Shown here: positions 1 through 4,900 of the stretch, in pieces
Layout: each line of letters opens with the position of its first letter
Numbering within the stretch: the first letter of the stretch is position 1
DNA from: Nitrospirota bacterium
Lineage (GTDB): Bacteria > Nitrospirota > Thermodesulfovibrionia > Thermodesulfovibrionales > UBA6898
Direction of reading: 5' to 3'
DNA length: 5,551 bases
NCBI GenBank assembly: GCA_029858145.1
Contig: JAOUFP010000218.1
Coordinates: forward strand, 1-5,551
Position numbers and translations under genes: made by a program
The notes under the pieces: model-generated
What the model saw: the letters and a program-made list of their open reading frames with translations, nothing else
Databases searched by the model: none
What the model was told of the DNA's origin: nothing

Positions 1-975
1 CAGTTCAAGCTTTCGCAGAAGGAGGATATGACAGTCACATTTACCGAGCCGACTTCCAGAAGGGCTCTTTACGATCTGCAGGGCATGAGAGGCATAGAAC
101 ATGCCGAGGTCTTCAGGTCGGTGCCGGTGCGAATGAAATTCCGGCACCGCAGTTACCGGACATCCATTAAGGGCACGGAGGCCGGCAACCGTCTTCAGTT
201 CCTTCTTGATATGAACCTCGAACCCGTGGTATTGCCGGCTTCAGGAATAGTCCTCACCGACTACCTCGGCGGGATTCTCGGCGTCCGCCCCGGAGACATG
301 CTGACCGTTGAAGTCCTCGAAGGGAGCAGGCCGGTGCGGCAGGTTCCGGTTGCAGGACTTGTCAAGCAGTATATCGGTGTGATGGGATATATGGATATGA
401 ACGCGCTCAACCGCCTGATGCGTGAAGGAAATGCTGTTTCCGGGGCATATCTTGCCACGGACTCCCTCTACCGGAAGGAGATCTACAGGGAACTCGTCGA
501 GATGCCGCGTGTTGCCGGCACCGTTGTAAGGAAGGACGAGATACGCAATTTTTACGAAACCCAGGCAGAGTCGATGTTGTTTTTCACCTTTGTGGCCACT
601 CTCCTGGCAGGAGTCATCGCCTTTGGCGTCGTCTATAACAGCGCGAGAATCAGTCTGGCTGAACGCAGCCGTGAACTGGCCAGTCTGAGGGTGCTCGGTT
701 ATACGCGGGGAGAGATATCCTATATTCTTCTCGGTGAACTCGGCCTCCTCACTATTGCTGCGATTCCGCTCGGCTTTCTTATAGGGCGGGGGCTCTGTGC
801 TTATATCGCGCATGCAATCGAGTCGGATCTTTTCCGGGTCCCGGTGGTGACAGAACCGAAAACGTACGCACTTGCCGCTGCGGTCGTGCTGGTGTCAGCT
901 GCCGTGTCCGGACTGATCGTGAGGCACCGGCTTGATCATCTTGATCTCGTCGCGGTGCTGAAGACAAAGGAGTAA
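1..975 (+). CDS. ABC transporter permease, FtsX/MacB family (C-terminal part, 5' end outside window)
   Basis: The reading frame is open from base 1, so only the last 324 codons are visible. About 180 residues of a soluble extracytoplasmic domain come first. Next is a membrane helix at about residues 183-205 (counted from the Met at base 28), then the cytoplasmic loop LAERSRELASLRVLGYTRGE, which is the typical FtsX-family signature. Two more hydrophobic segments follow at about 232-260 and 280-300. This matches the second half of the large MacB/LolCE/DevC-like permeases, which couple ATP hydrolysis by a separate ATPase to movement of the periplasmic domain in export or lipoprotein handling. 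The ATPase gene is not in the window and is expected upstream. The adaptor gene starts six bases after the stop, indicating one operon and one complex. The substrate cannot be told from sequence. The family is fairly certain; the exact subgroup is not. Confidence 0.9.
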   Translation, partial: QFKLSQKEDMTVTFTEPTSRRALYDLQGMRGIEHAEVFRSVPVRMKFRHRSYRTSIKGTEAGNRLQFLLDMNLEPVVLPASGIVLTDYLGGILGVRPGDMLTVEVLEGSRPVRQVPVAGLVKQYIGVMGYMDMNALNRLMREGNAVSGAYLATDSLYRKEIYRELVEMPRVAGTVVRKDEIRNFYETQAESMLFFTFVATLLAGVIAFGVVYNSARISLAERSRELASLRVLGYTRGEISYILLGELGLLTIAAIPLGFLIGRGLCAYIAHAIESDLFRVPVVTEPKTYALAAAVVLVSAAVSGLIVRHRLDHLDLVAVLKTKE

Positions 976-981
976 GAGGGT

Positions 982-2181
982 ATGCAGGCGAATGTAAGAA
1001 GAAGGATTGCTGTCATTACGATCATGGCGTTGGTCATAGCTGCGGTCGTTTATGGTTTTATGCCGAGACCGGTGCCTGTGGATGTGGCGAAAGCGGTGCG
1101 CGATCCGTTCAGGGTCACGATCGAGGAAGAGGGCAAGACACGCGTCGAGGACCGGTTCGTCCTCTCCGCACCGGTGAGCGGGTATATGCGGCGCGTAGAA
1201 CTGGATGTCGGCGATCGTGTGAAGGAGAGGCAGGCAGTCGTTGTCCTGGAGCCGATGCGGTCGGACGTGCTCGATCCGAGAAGACGTGCTGAAGCTGAGG
1301 CCGCCGTGTCGGCTGCAAAGGCGGTCCTGAGTTCTGCAGAGGAGAACGCCCTTGCCGCGGCAGCGGACGCCGATTATGCGAGGCTGCGGCTGGAACGGAA
1401 CAGAAAGCTCTTCGAGCAGGGTTATATAGCGAGGGACATCTTTGACCAGGCTGAATCAGAGGCAAAGCGTACCGGGGCGAATCGTCTTTCCGCAGAGGCT
1501 GCGGTGAAGACCGCCCGTTCCGACCTGGAACGCGCCAAGGCTGTTCTGCGATACTCAGCCGCGACAGGGACTGGCGGTAACATTGAAACTGTTACTGTGC
1601 GCACGCCTGTTTCAGGCCGCATTCTGAAAAAGCACCATGAGAGCGAGGGAGTCGTAAACGCAGGGGAGCCGCTTATTGATATCGGCGATCCCTCGCTGCT
1701 TGAAGTCGAGACCGAGGTCTTGTCCGCGGATGCGGTAAATATAGGCCCCGGGACTAAGGTGATCTTCGAAAGGTGGGGCGGAGGTGATCCGCTTAACGGC
1801 ACGGTGAAGATCGTAGAGCCCGCAGCGTTCACAAAGATATCGAGCCTCGGCGTTGAAGAGCAGCGGGTGCTTGTTATCTCCGATATCACTTCACCTCCCG
1901 AGAGCTGGCAGAGGCTTGGAGACAGATACCGGGTCGAGGCGAGCTTTATCATATGGGAAGGGAAAGACGTGCTCCAGATTCCCGCCAGCGCGCTCTTTCG
2001 CAAAGGAGAGGAATGGGCGGCCTTCGTAATGAAGAACGGCAAGGCCCGTCTGCGTGAATTGGAGGTGGGACACCGCAATGGTTTGACGGCAGAGATACTA
2101 GCGGGCATTTCAGAGGGTGAAACGGTCATCATTCATCCTGATGATTCCATCTCTGACGGCGTCAGGGTGAAGGTGCGGTGA
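982..2181 (+). CDS. HlyD/MacA-family periplasmic adaptor subunit of an ABC exporter
   Basis: This 399-residue protein should bridge the inner-membrane exporter and an outer-membrane channel. Residues 8-26 form one N-terminal membrane anchor after a basic start (RRR). Residues 58-92 hold the first half of a lipoyl-like domain (APVSGYMRRVELDVGDRV). About 100-190 are an Ala/Glu/Arg-rich helical hairpin that should be coiled coil. About 204-235 are the second lipoyl half (VRTPVSGRILKKHHESEGVV). About 240-330 are a beta barrel, and the remainder a membrane-proximal domain ending in DGVRVKVR. Domain order and length are normal for the family. The ATG follows AAAGGAG at 966-972 with 9 bases of spacing. 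The gene lies six bases after the permease stop, so translational coupling is likely. No cysteine of a lipobox is seen, so it is anchored by the helix and is not a lipoprotein. The cargo is unknown. Confidence 0.93.
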   Translation: MQANVRRRIAVITIMALVIAAVVYGFMPRPVPVDVAKAVRDPFRVTIEEEGKTRVEDRFVLSAPVSGYMRRVELDVGDRVKERQAVVVLEPMRSDVLDPRRRAEAEAAVSAAKAVLSSAEENALAAAADADYARLRLERNRKLFEQGYIARDIFDQAESEAKRTGANRLSAEAAVKTARSDLERAKAVLRYSAATGTGGNIETVTVRTPVSGRILKKHHESEGVVNAGEPLIDIGDPSLLEVETEVLSADAVNIGPGTKVIFERWGGGDPLNGTVKIVEPAAFTKISSLGVEEQRVLVISDITSPPESWQRLGDRYRVEASFIIWEGKDVLQIPASALFRKGEEWAAFVMKNGKARLRELEVGHRNGLTAEILAGISEGETVIIHPDDSISDGVRVKVR

Positions 2182-2246
2182 AGGATCTGCTGGGCGGTTT
2201 TCTTATGCGGTTCTTGACAAAGAGAGTCTGGCTTGGTTATCGTTAA
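2178..2246 (+). other. Possible 22-codon leucine-rich mini-ORF overlapping the adaptor stop
   Basis: A GTG at 2178-2180 overlaps the adaptor's TGA stop (GTGA). It opens a 22-codon frame beginning M(V)KDLLGGFLMRFL and ending at TAA 2244-2246. Five of the 22 codons are leucine, including a CTG-CTG pair. The overlap would allow coupled translation from the upstream operon, and AAGG at 2170-2173 is a weak SD at 4 bases. It could be a small hydrophobic, basic peptide, a leader peptide sensing leucine for leuA, or chance. Against a leader role, the best promoter for leuA lies inside this frame, so the peptide would be made only on read-through transcripts. Confidence 0.2.
2214..2243 (+). promoter_or_regulatory. 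Candidate sigma-70-type promoter for leuA
   Basis: A perfect -35 box TTGACA at 2214-2219 is followed, after 18 bases, by TATCGT at 2238-2243, which matches four of six bases of TATAAT. Transcription would start near 2250, leaving a leader of about 170 nt before leuA. It is the best promoter-like sequence in the gap, and no closer promoter can fit between the terminator and the leuA SD. The weak -10 and 18-base spacer make this a prediction only. Confidence 0.5.
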
Positions 2247-2249
2247 ATC

Positions 2250-2342
2250 ATGACAAACAGGAACTCTTTCGGATCTGAACGACTTAGCAGCGCGGCATTA
2301 AGAGAAGGGCCGTGGCTGGAGAGGACTGCCGTAAGAATGTAA
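2250..2342 (+). other. Candidate leader peptide ORF (30 codons) in the leuA leader
   Basis: An ATG at 2250-2252 coincides with the predicted transcription start and opens a 30-codon frame ending in TAA at 2340-2342. It has no SD, so it would have to be translated from a leaderless message. Leucine codons occur at positions 12 (CTT), 17 (TTA) and 23 (CTG), scattered and not in a run. The potential antiterminator strand lies in codons 21-23. A ribosome stalled at codon 12 would leave that strand free, and one reaching the stop would pass over it. The geometry suits leucine-coupled attenuation, but an ORF this short can occur by chance. Confidence 0.2.
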
Positions 2343-2381
2343 CCGTATTTAAGCAAAGAATAAAAACACAAAAGGCCACGG
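2310..2381 (+). promoter_or_regulatory. Possible antiterminator pairing in the leuA leader
   Basis: CCGTGGC at 2310-2316 is perfectly complementary to GCCACGG at 2375-2381, which is the 5' arm of the terminator hairpin, and one G-U pair (2317 with 2374) extends it. Forming this stem would tie up the terminator's 5' arm and let polymerase continue into leuA. A second local pairing, CGGCA 2293-2297 with TGCCG 2327-2331, encloses the same strand and could hide it. The complementarity is seen directly; the switching role is inferred. Confidence 0.45.
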
Positions 2382-2409
2382 GCTCAAGTCCGTGGCCTTT
2401 TTCTTTTTT
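2370..2409 (+). terminator. Intrinsic terminator acting as attenuator directly before leuA
   Basis: AAAGGCCACGG (2371-2381) pairs perfectly with CCGTGGCCTTT (2390-2400). With A2370-T2401, a G-T wobble and C2383-G2388 the stem reaches 14 pairs around a TCAA loop. The T-rich tract TTTTTCTTTTTT (2398-2409) follows and ends one base before the leuA SD at 2410. A promoter cannot fit between it and leuA, so leuA messages must read through it, which makes it an attenuator. It can also stop transcription arriving from the ABC exporter operon, as no other terminator is visible after 2181. Confidence 0.88.
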
Positions 2410-2414
2410 GGAGG
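2410..2414 (+). promoter_or_regulatory. leuA ribosome binding site
   Basis: GGAGG sits 7 bases before the ATG at 2422, which is ideal spacing, and decides the leuA start. It also rules out the earlier in-frame GTG at 2392, which lies inside the terminator stem and has no SD. Confidence 0.9.
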
Positions 2415-2421
2415 TGGAGAA

Positions 2422-4107
2422 ATGACAAGAATGCCGATACACAAATACCGGGCATTTCCCCCGGTGGATTTGCCCGGACGGAGGTGGCCTTCGGGAAAAA
2501 TTTCGAGAGCTCCCCGGTGGTGCAGCGTTGACCTGAGGGACGGGAACCAGGCACTGGTTGTTCCCATGGCGGTGAAGGCAAAGACGGAAATGTTCAGGCT
2601 TCTGGCAGAGATGGGCTTCAGGGAGATCGAAGTGGGGTTCCCTTCAGCTTCACAGGCGGAGTTTGACTTTCTGCGAATGATTATTGAAGAGGATATGATC
2701 CCTGCGGATGTTACCGTACAGGTGCTGACACCGGCACGTGACAGCCTGATCAGGAGGACCTTTGACGCTCTCAAAGGAGTGAGAAGGGCTGTCGTCCACC
2801 TCTACAACTCTACGTCGACGCTGCAGCGGAAGGTCGTATTCCGGATGGATAAGAAGGAGATCAGGGATCTTGCGGTGAGGGGTGCGGAATATATACGGGA
2901 CGAGGCCGGACGAATGAGCGGGAGTGAGTTCGTGTACGAGTATACTCCCGAGAGCTTCACCGGCACCGAACTCGACTTTGCGGTAGATATCTGCAAAGCA
3001 GTGCTGGATGTCTGGAGGCCAACGCCTGAGAAAAAGGTCATCCTGAATCTGCCCTCCACTGTCGAGATGGCGACCGCGAATGTGTACGCGGACCAGATCG
3101 AATGGTTCTGCAGGTATATAGGAAACCGCGAGAGCATTGTGATCAGCTGCCATGCCCACAACGACAGGGGGACCGCGGTCGCGGCAACGGAACTTGCGAT
3201 GATGGCAGGAGCCGAACGGGTTGAAGGTACGCTTTTCGGCAACGGCGAGCGGACCGGGAACGTGGATATCGTCACACTGGCGTTGAACCTTTTTTCACAG
3301 GGCATTGACCCGGAACTGGACTTCCACGACATCGAGAGGGTCATCGATGTTTATGAGCGATGCACGGGGATTCCGGTCCACATGAGGCATCCCTACGCGG
3401 GTGAACTGGTCTACACCGCCTTTTCTGGATCACACCAGGATGCGATCAATAAAGGGATGAAGGCTTATAACGAGGAGAACCCGCCTTACTGGGAGGTACC
3501 CTATCTGCCGATCGACCCATCCGATGTGGGAAGGACATTCGAGTCGGTGATTCGCATAAACAGCCAGTCGGGAAAGGGCGGAGTCGCTTATGTGATCGAA
3601 AAGGAATTCGGGTACTGTCTGCCCAAGAAGATGCACCCGGAATTCGGAGGTGTTATCCAGGTGATATCGGACAGAACAGGGAAGGAGGTCACACCCGCGA
3701 TGATAGGTGAGGCCTTTGACAGGGAATATCTCAGTTACGAGGGGCCTGTTAAACTCAAAGAATGCAGAATCAGGAAAAACGGCGACAGCCTTGCACCGGG
3801 ACGCGCTTCAGTATCAGAGGTTGAGGCGGTCATTGACATTGACGGTGTCAGACGGGAGGTTGCCGGCAAAGGGAATGGCCCGATCGACGCTTTCAGCAAT
3901 GCTGTCAGAAACGGGACCGATATTCATTTCAGGCTGGTTTCATACTTCGAACACGCGCTCGAAAAAGGCTCTGACTCGAAGGCGGTCGCGTACATACAGA
4001 TAGAAGATGAAAACGCCAATCAATACTGGGGAGTCGGCGTGGACACGAATATCGATGTCGCCTCCTTCAGGGCTATCATTTGTGCCCTGGGCAGGGCGAG
4101 GAGATAG
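2422..4107 (+). CDS. leuA: 2-isopropylmalate synthase (LeuA, long two-domain form)
   Basis: This 561-residue cytoplasmic enzyme condenses acetyl-CoA with 2-ketoisovalerate to give 2-isopropylmalate, the committed step of leucine synthesis. The N-terminal TIM barrel (about 25-300) starts with the signature DLRDGNQAL (37-45), which supplies Arg39 and metal ligand Asp40. EVGFPSAS follows at about 70-77. The other metal ligands are His244 and His246 (SCHAHNDRG) and Asn280 (GNGERTGN). These residues have the same spacing as D81, H285, H287 and N321 of the Mycobacterium tuberculosis enzyme as I recall it. Glu177 (TPESFTGTE) and His338 (SGSHQDAIN) match its E218 and H379. The linker contains VPYLPIDP and NSQSGKGGVAY. 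Residues about 425-550 form the LeuA dimer domain that binds leucine for feedback inhibition. Length is normal and nothing is missing. Citramalate synthase and homocitrate synthase are less likely given the DLRDGNQAL form. It stands apart from other leu or ilv genes in the window and is preceded by an attenuator. Confidence 0.95.
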   Translation: MTRMPIHKYRAFPPVDLPGRRWPSGKISRAPRWCSVDLRDGNQALVVPMAVKAKTEMFRLLAEMGFREIEVGFPSASQAEFDFLRMIIEEDMIPADVTVQVLTPARDSLIRRTFDALKGVRRAVVHLYNSTSTLQRKVVFRMDKKEIRDLAVRGAEYIRDEAGRMSGSEFVYEYTPESFTGTELDFAVDICKAVLDVWRPTPEKKVILNLPSTVEMATANVYADQIEWFCRYIGNRESIVISCHAHNDRGTAVAATELAMMAGAERVEGTLFGNGERTGNVDIVTLALNLFSQGIDPELDFHDIERVIDVYERCTGIPVHMRHPYAGELVYTAFSGSHQDAINKGMKAYNEENPPYWEVPYLPIDPSDVGRTFESVIRINSQSGKGGVAYVIEKEFGYCLPKKMHPEFGGVIQVISDRTGKEVTPAMIGEAFDREYLSYEGPVKLKECRIRKNGDSLAPGRASVSEVEAVIDIDGVRREVAGKGNGPIDAFSNAVRNGTDIHFRLVSYFEHALEKGSDSKAVAYIQIEDENANQYWGVGVDTNIDVASFRAIICALGRARR

Positions 4108-4116
4108 GCAAAGGTT

Positions 4117-4151
4117 AAGGCAAAGAGGCTCTTGCTCTTTTGTCGTGCCTT
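4117..4151 (+). other. Hairpin between leuA and the small downstream gene
   Basis: AAGGCA (4117-4122) pairs with TGCCTT (4146-4151), and inside it AAGAG (4123-4127) pairs with CTCTT (4135-4139) around a 7-base loop, with a 6-base bulge on the 3' side. Only TTTATT follows, so if it terminates it does so weakly. It may partly end leuA transcripts or protect their 3' end. A poor promoter-like pair (TTGCTC 4132-4137, 17 bases, TAAGAT 4155-4160) overlaps it, so the next gene might have its own transcript. Confidence 0.35.
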
Positions 4152-4186
4152 TATTAAGATACGTCGAGAATTTTCAGGAGGTCCAA

Positions 4187-4519
4187 ATGGCGGAACTGGT
4201 CAATGAGATACGGTATTTTCATTACATTTCAGGGGTGCTCGAACATCAGCAGGCAGACCCGGTCTGCAGCAAGTGCAAGGCCTTTGCGAATACCCTTGCC
4301 AGAATGAAGGAGGGGATAGCGGAACTGGAAAGTGTGCATGTCGAAAGGATACACACTCTTCCAGGCGGGCTGATGGGCCTGCTTGAAGCGGCGCGTAACA
4401 GGCTTGAGGGGATAAAGCCTCCCGGGGATGCCGTCGGACAGAAGAAGGCCGGCAACTGCAAGATGCCGGAGGGCGTCTGTTTTATAAAGCTGTCGAAGGC
4501 GGTTCGGGACAGGCTATAG
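4187..4519 (+). CDS. Small conserved-looking protein of unknown function, four cysteines
   Basis: This 110-residue protein is not one I recognise. The ATG at 4187 follows a near-perfect SD, AGGAGGT at 4176-4182, with 4 bases of spacing. The frame is open further upstream, but that part overlaps leuA and has no SD. The sequence has no signal peptide or membrane segment, so it should be cytoplasmic. It begins MAELVNEIRYFHYISGVLEH and looks largely helical to about residue 76. A CxxC at 27-30 (CSKC) and a second pair at Cys91 and Cys98 (CKMPEGVC) could bind a metal or form a redox pair. Several histidines (12, 20, 51, 56) might also take part. A Gly/Pro-rich stretch (about 76-90) separates the halves. 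It lies 79 bases after leuA on the same strand and may be read with it, but nothing ties it to leucine synthesis. A strong SD and distinct codon-level reading make it a real gene. Confidence 0.8.
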   Translation: MAELVNEIRYFHYISGVLEHQQADPVCSKCKAFANTLARMKEGIAELESVHVERIHTLPGGLMGLLEAARNRLEGIKPPGDAVGQKKAGNCKMPEGVCFIKLSKAVRDRL

Positions 4520-4587
4520 AAGACTCGATTTACCGATAATCCTATTTTGCTGTCTGTCCATAAATTTCCCTTTGCGGTCTCATTTCT

Positions 4588-4603
4588 TCCCTCTCGGGAG
4601 GGA
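4588..4603 (+). other. Short perfect hairpin without T-tract
   Basis: TCCCTC (4588-4593) and GAGGGA (4598-4603) pair perfectly around a TCGG loop. No run of T follows on either strand, so it is not a standard intrinsic terminator. It may be part of a folded leader or a protein-binding palindrome. Confidence 0.5.
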
Positions 4604-4620
4604 CGATGCGACACTGCGCG

Positions 4621-4660
4621 ACCGGCTCCGGGCGGGAATTTGTTTTCTGGAGCTTCCGGT
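4621..4660 (+). other. Imperfect GC-rich hairpin with 3-base bulge
   Basis: ACCGG (4621-4625) pairs with CCGGT (4656-4660), and CTCC (4626-4629) pairs with GGAG (4649-4652), leaving CTT (4653-4655) bulged and a loop of about 19 bases. An alternative local pairing exists between CCGG at 4656-4659 and CCGG at 4664-4667, so two folds could compete. Confidence 0.35.
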
Positions 4661-4689
4661 TCCTCCGGCAGGCGGGCGGTAGTTATATG

Positions 4690-4723
4690 CCGGGCTTATG
4701 GACAGATTCTGAGAATAACCCGG
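4690..4723 (+). other. Segmented hairpin containing repeat copy 1
   Basis: CCGGG (4690-4694) pairs with CCCGG (4719-4723), TTAT (4696-4699) with ATAA (4715-4718), and CAG (4703-4705) with CTG (4709-4711). C4695 is bulged, and a symmetric GGA/AGA internal loop separates the upper two stems. Twelve pairs in three coaxial blocks make a plausible RNA element. The DNA also has the perfect inverted repeat ATTCT-G-AGAAT (4706-4716), so an operator is the other reading. Confidence 0.4.
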
Positions 4724-4776
4724 AACAACCGTGCTATTAATTTTAACTTGAACTTGCAGATTATGAGCAGATTCTG
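4696..4776 (+). repeat. Spaced direct repeat TTATG-NN-CAGATTCTG, two copies
   Basis: Copy 1 is at 4696-4711 (TTATGGACAGATTCTG) and copy 2 at 4761-4776 (TTATGAGCAGATTCTG). They differ only at the two middle bases and start 65 bp apart, close to a whole number of helical turns. The bases after the copies are complementary to each other: TGAGAATA 4710-4717 and TATTCTCA 4777-4784. Both copies lie 54-150 bp upstream of the mini-ORF, so they may be binding sites for a regulator or alternative RNA pairing arms. Confidence 0.55.
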
Positions 4777-4829
4777 TATTCTCAAAGCCGTCAGCAGAGT
4801 TCCAGGGGGTTGCTCGCCGACATCGCTTG

Positions 4830-4835
4830 TATAAT
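4830..4835 (+). promoter_or_regulatory. Perfect -10 box (TATAAT) before the mini-ORF and sigma gene
   Basis: TATAAT is exact, but no good -35 is present: at 17 bases the hexamer is GGGTTG, and TTGCTC lies only 14 bases away. If it is used, transcription would begin near 4842. That would cut off most of the AAGGAG SD at 4838-4843 and leave the mini-ORF almost leaderless. It may therefore need an activator, or may be a fortuitous AT-rich spacer upstream of the SD. Confidence 0.35.
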
Positions 4836-4849
4836 ATAAGGAGAGAATG

Positions 4850-4900
4850 ATGAATAAGGTTGCGCGTGACCTGATCAGTGGTGCAATAAAGGCGCATTGA
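4850..4900 (+). CDS. 16-codon upstream ORF overlapping the sigma-factor start
   Basis: The frame encodes MNKVARDLISGAIKAH and stops at TGA 4898-4900. AAGGAG at 4838-4843 lies 6 bases before the ATG at 4850 (3 bases before an alternative ATG at 4847), a much better ribosome binding site than the sigma gene has. The stop overlaps the TTG start of the sigma gene (TTGA), the usual arrangement for translational coupling. The product may be a regulatory leader peptide or only a device to load ribosomes. A -1 frameshift that fuses it to the sigma factor is possible, but no slippery heptamer is visible. A sequencing error is a third explanation. Confidence 0.5.
   Translation: MNKVARDLISGAIKAH

Larger units (their letters stand above)
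4520..4846 (+). other. Long non-coding region upstream of the sigma-factor unit
   Basis: About 330 bases hold no convincing gene; the one frame across it (4547-4834) starts with TTG, has no SD and has an odd composition. The first 65 bases are AT-richer. From 4588 on the stretch contains three hairpins, a spaced 16-base direct repeat, a tandem AACTTGAACTTG (4745-4756) and a perfect TATAAT close to the downstream genes. No T-rich intrinsic terminator for the preceding gene is visible. This looks like a control region for the sigma factor and its mini-ORF, or a structured long 5' leader. No riboswitch class that I know matches it. Confidence 0.6.

Noticed and set aside
19..30. AAGGAGG followed by ATG at 28, looking like a gene start
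   Set aside because: Spacing is only 2 bases, the frame is open to base 1, and the encoded protein would lack the first membrane helix and half of the extracytoplasmic domain expected for this permease family.
241..813. Minus-strand 190-codon frame within the permease gene
   Set aside because: It lies wholly opposite a clear membrane-protein gene and shows no recognisable domain; a shadow frame.
1422..2132. Minus-strand 236-codon frame within the adaptor gene
   Set aside because: Ser/Pro/Arg-rich low-complexity translation opposite a well-conserved adaptor; a shadow frame.
2250..2391. T-box leader in front of leuA
   Set aside because: The T-box sequence TGGNACCGCG is absent and no stem I elements (AGTA or specifier loop context) could be recognised.
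2379..2397. tRNA T-arm-like sequence GGGCTCAAGTCC in the terminator
   Set aside because: It resembles a T-loop by one mismatch only, with no acceptor, D or anticodon stem upstream; it is explained by the terminator hairpin.
2392..2421. GTG at 2392 as a longer leuA start
   Set aside because: It lies in the 3' arm of the terminator, encodes a Phe/Gly run read from the T-tract and the SD, and has no SD itself. ATG 2422 has GGAGG at ideal spacing.
2650..3344. Minus-strand frames of 169 and 180 codons within leuA
   Set aside because: They overlap the catalytic core of leuA and each other and have no domain signature.
4007..4186. 60-codon upstream extension of the small cysteine protein
   Set aside because: It overlaps the end of leuA in another frame and has no SD; the ATG at 4187 has a strong one.
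4588..4610. Terminator for the small cysteine-protein gene
   Set aside because: The hairpin is good but is followed by CGATGCG, not a T-tract, and lies 69 bases after the stop.
4706..4726. CTGAGA followed by ACCC, reminiscent of a TPP riboswitch
   Set aside because: The other conserved parts (GGGTGCC-like 5' segment and CTGGATAATGCCAGCG-like 3' segment) are missing, and the downstream gene is not a thiamine gene.
4722..4747. GGAAC as an ECF-type -35 for autoregulation
   Set aside because: Only a pentamer match, with no convincing -10 such as CGTC at 16-17 bases.
4547..4834. 95-codon plus-strand frame in the gap before the sigma gene
   Set aside because: TTG start, no SD, and it crosses all the hairpins and repeats; composition looks non-coding.
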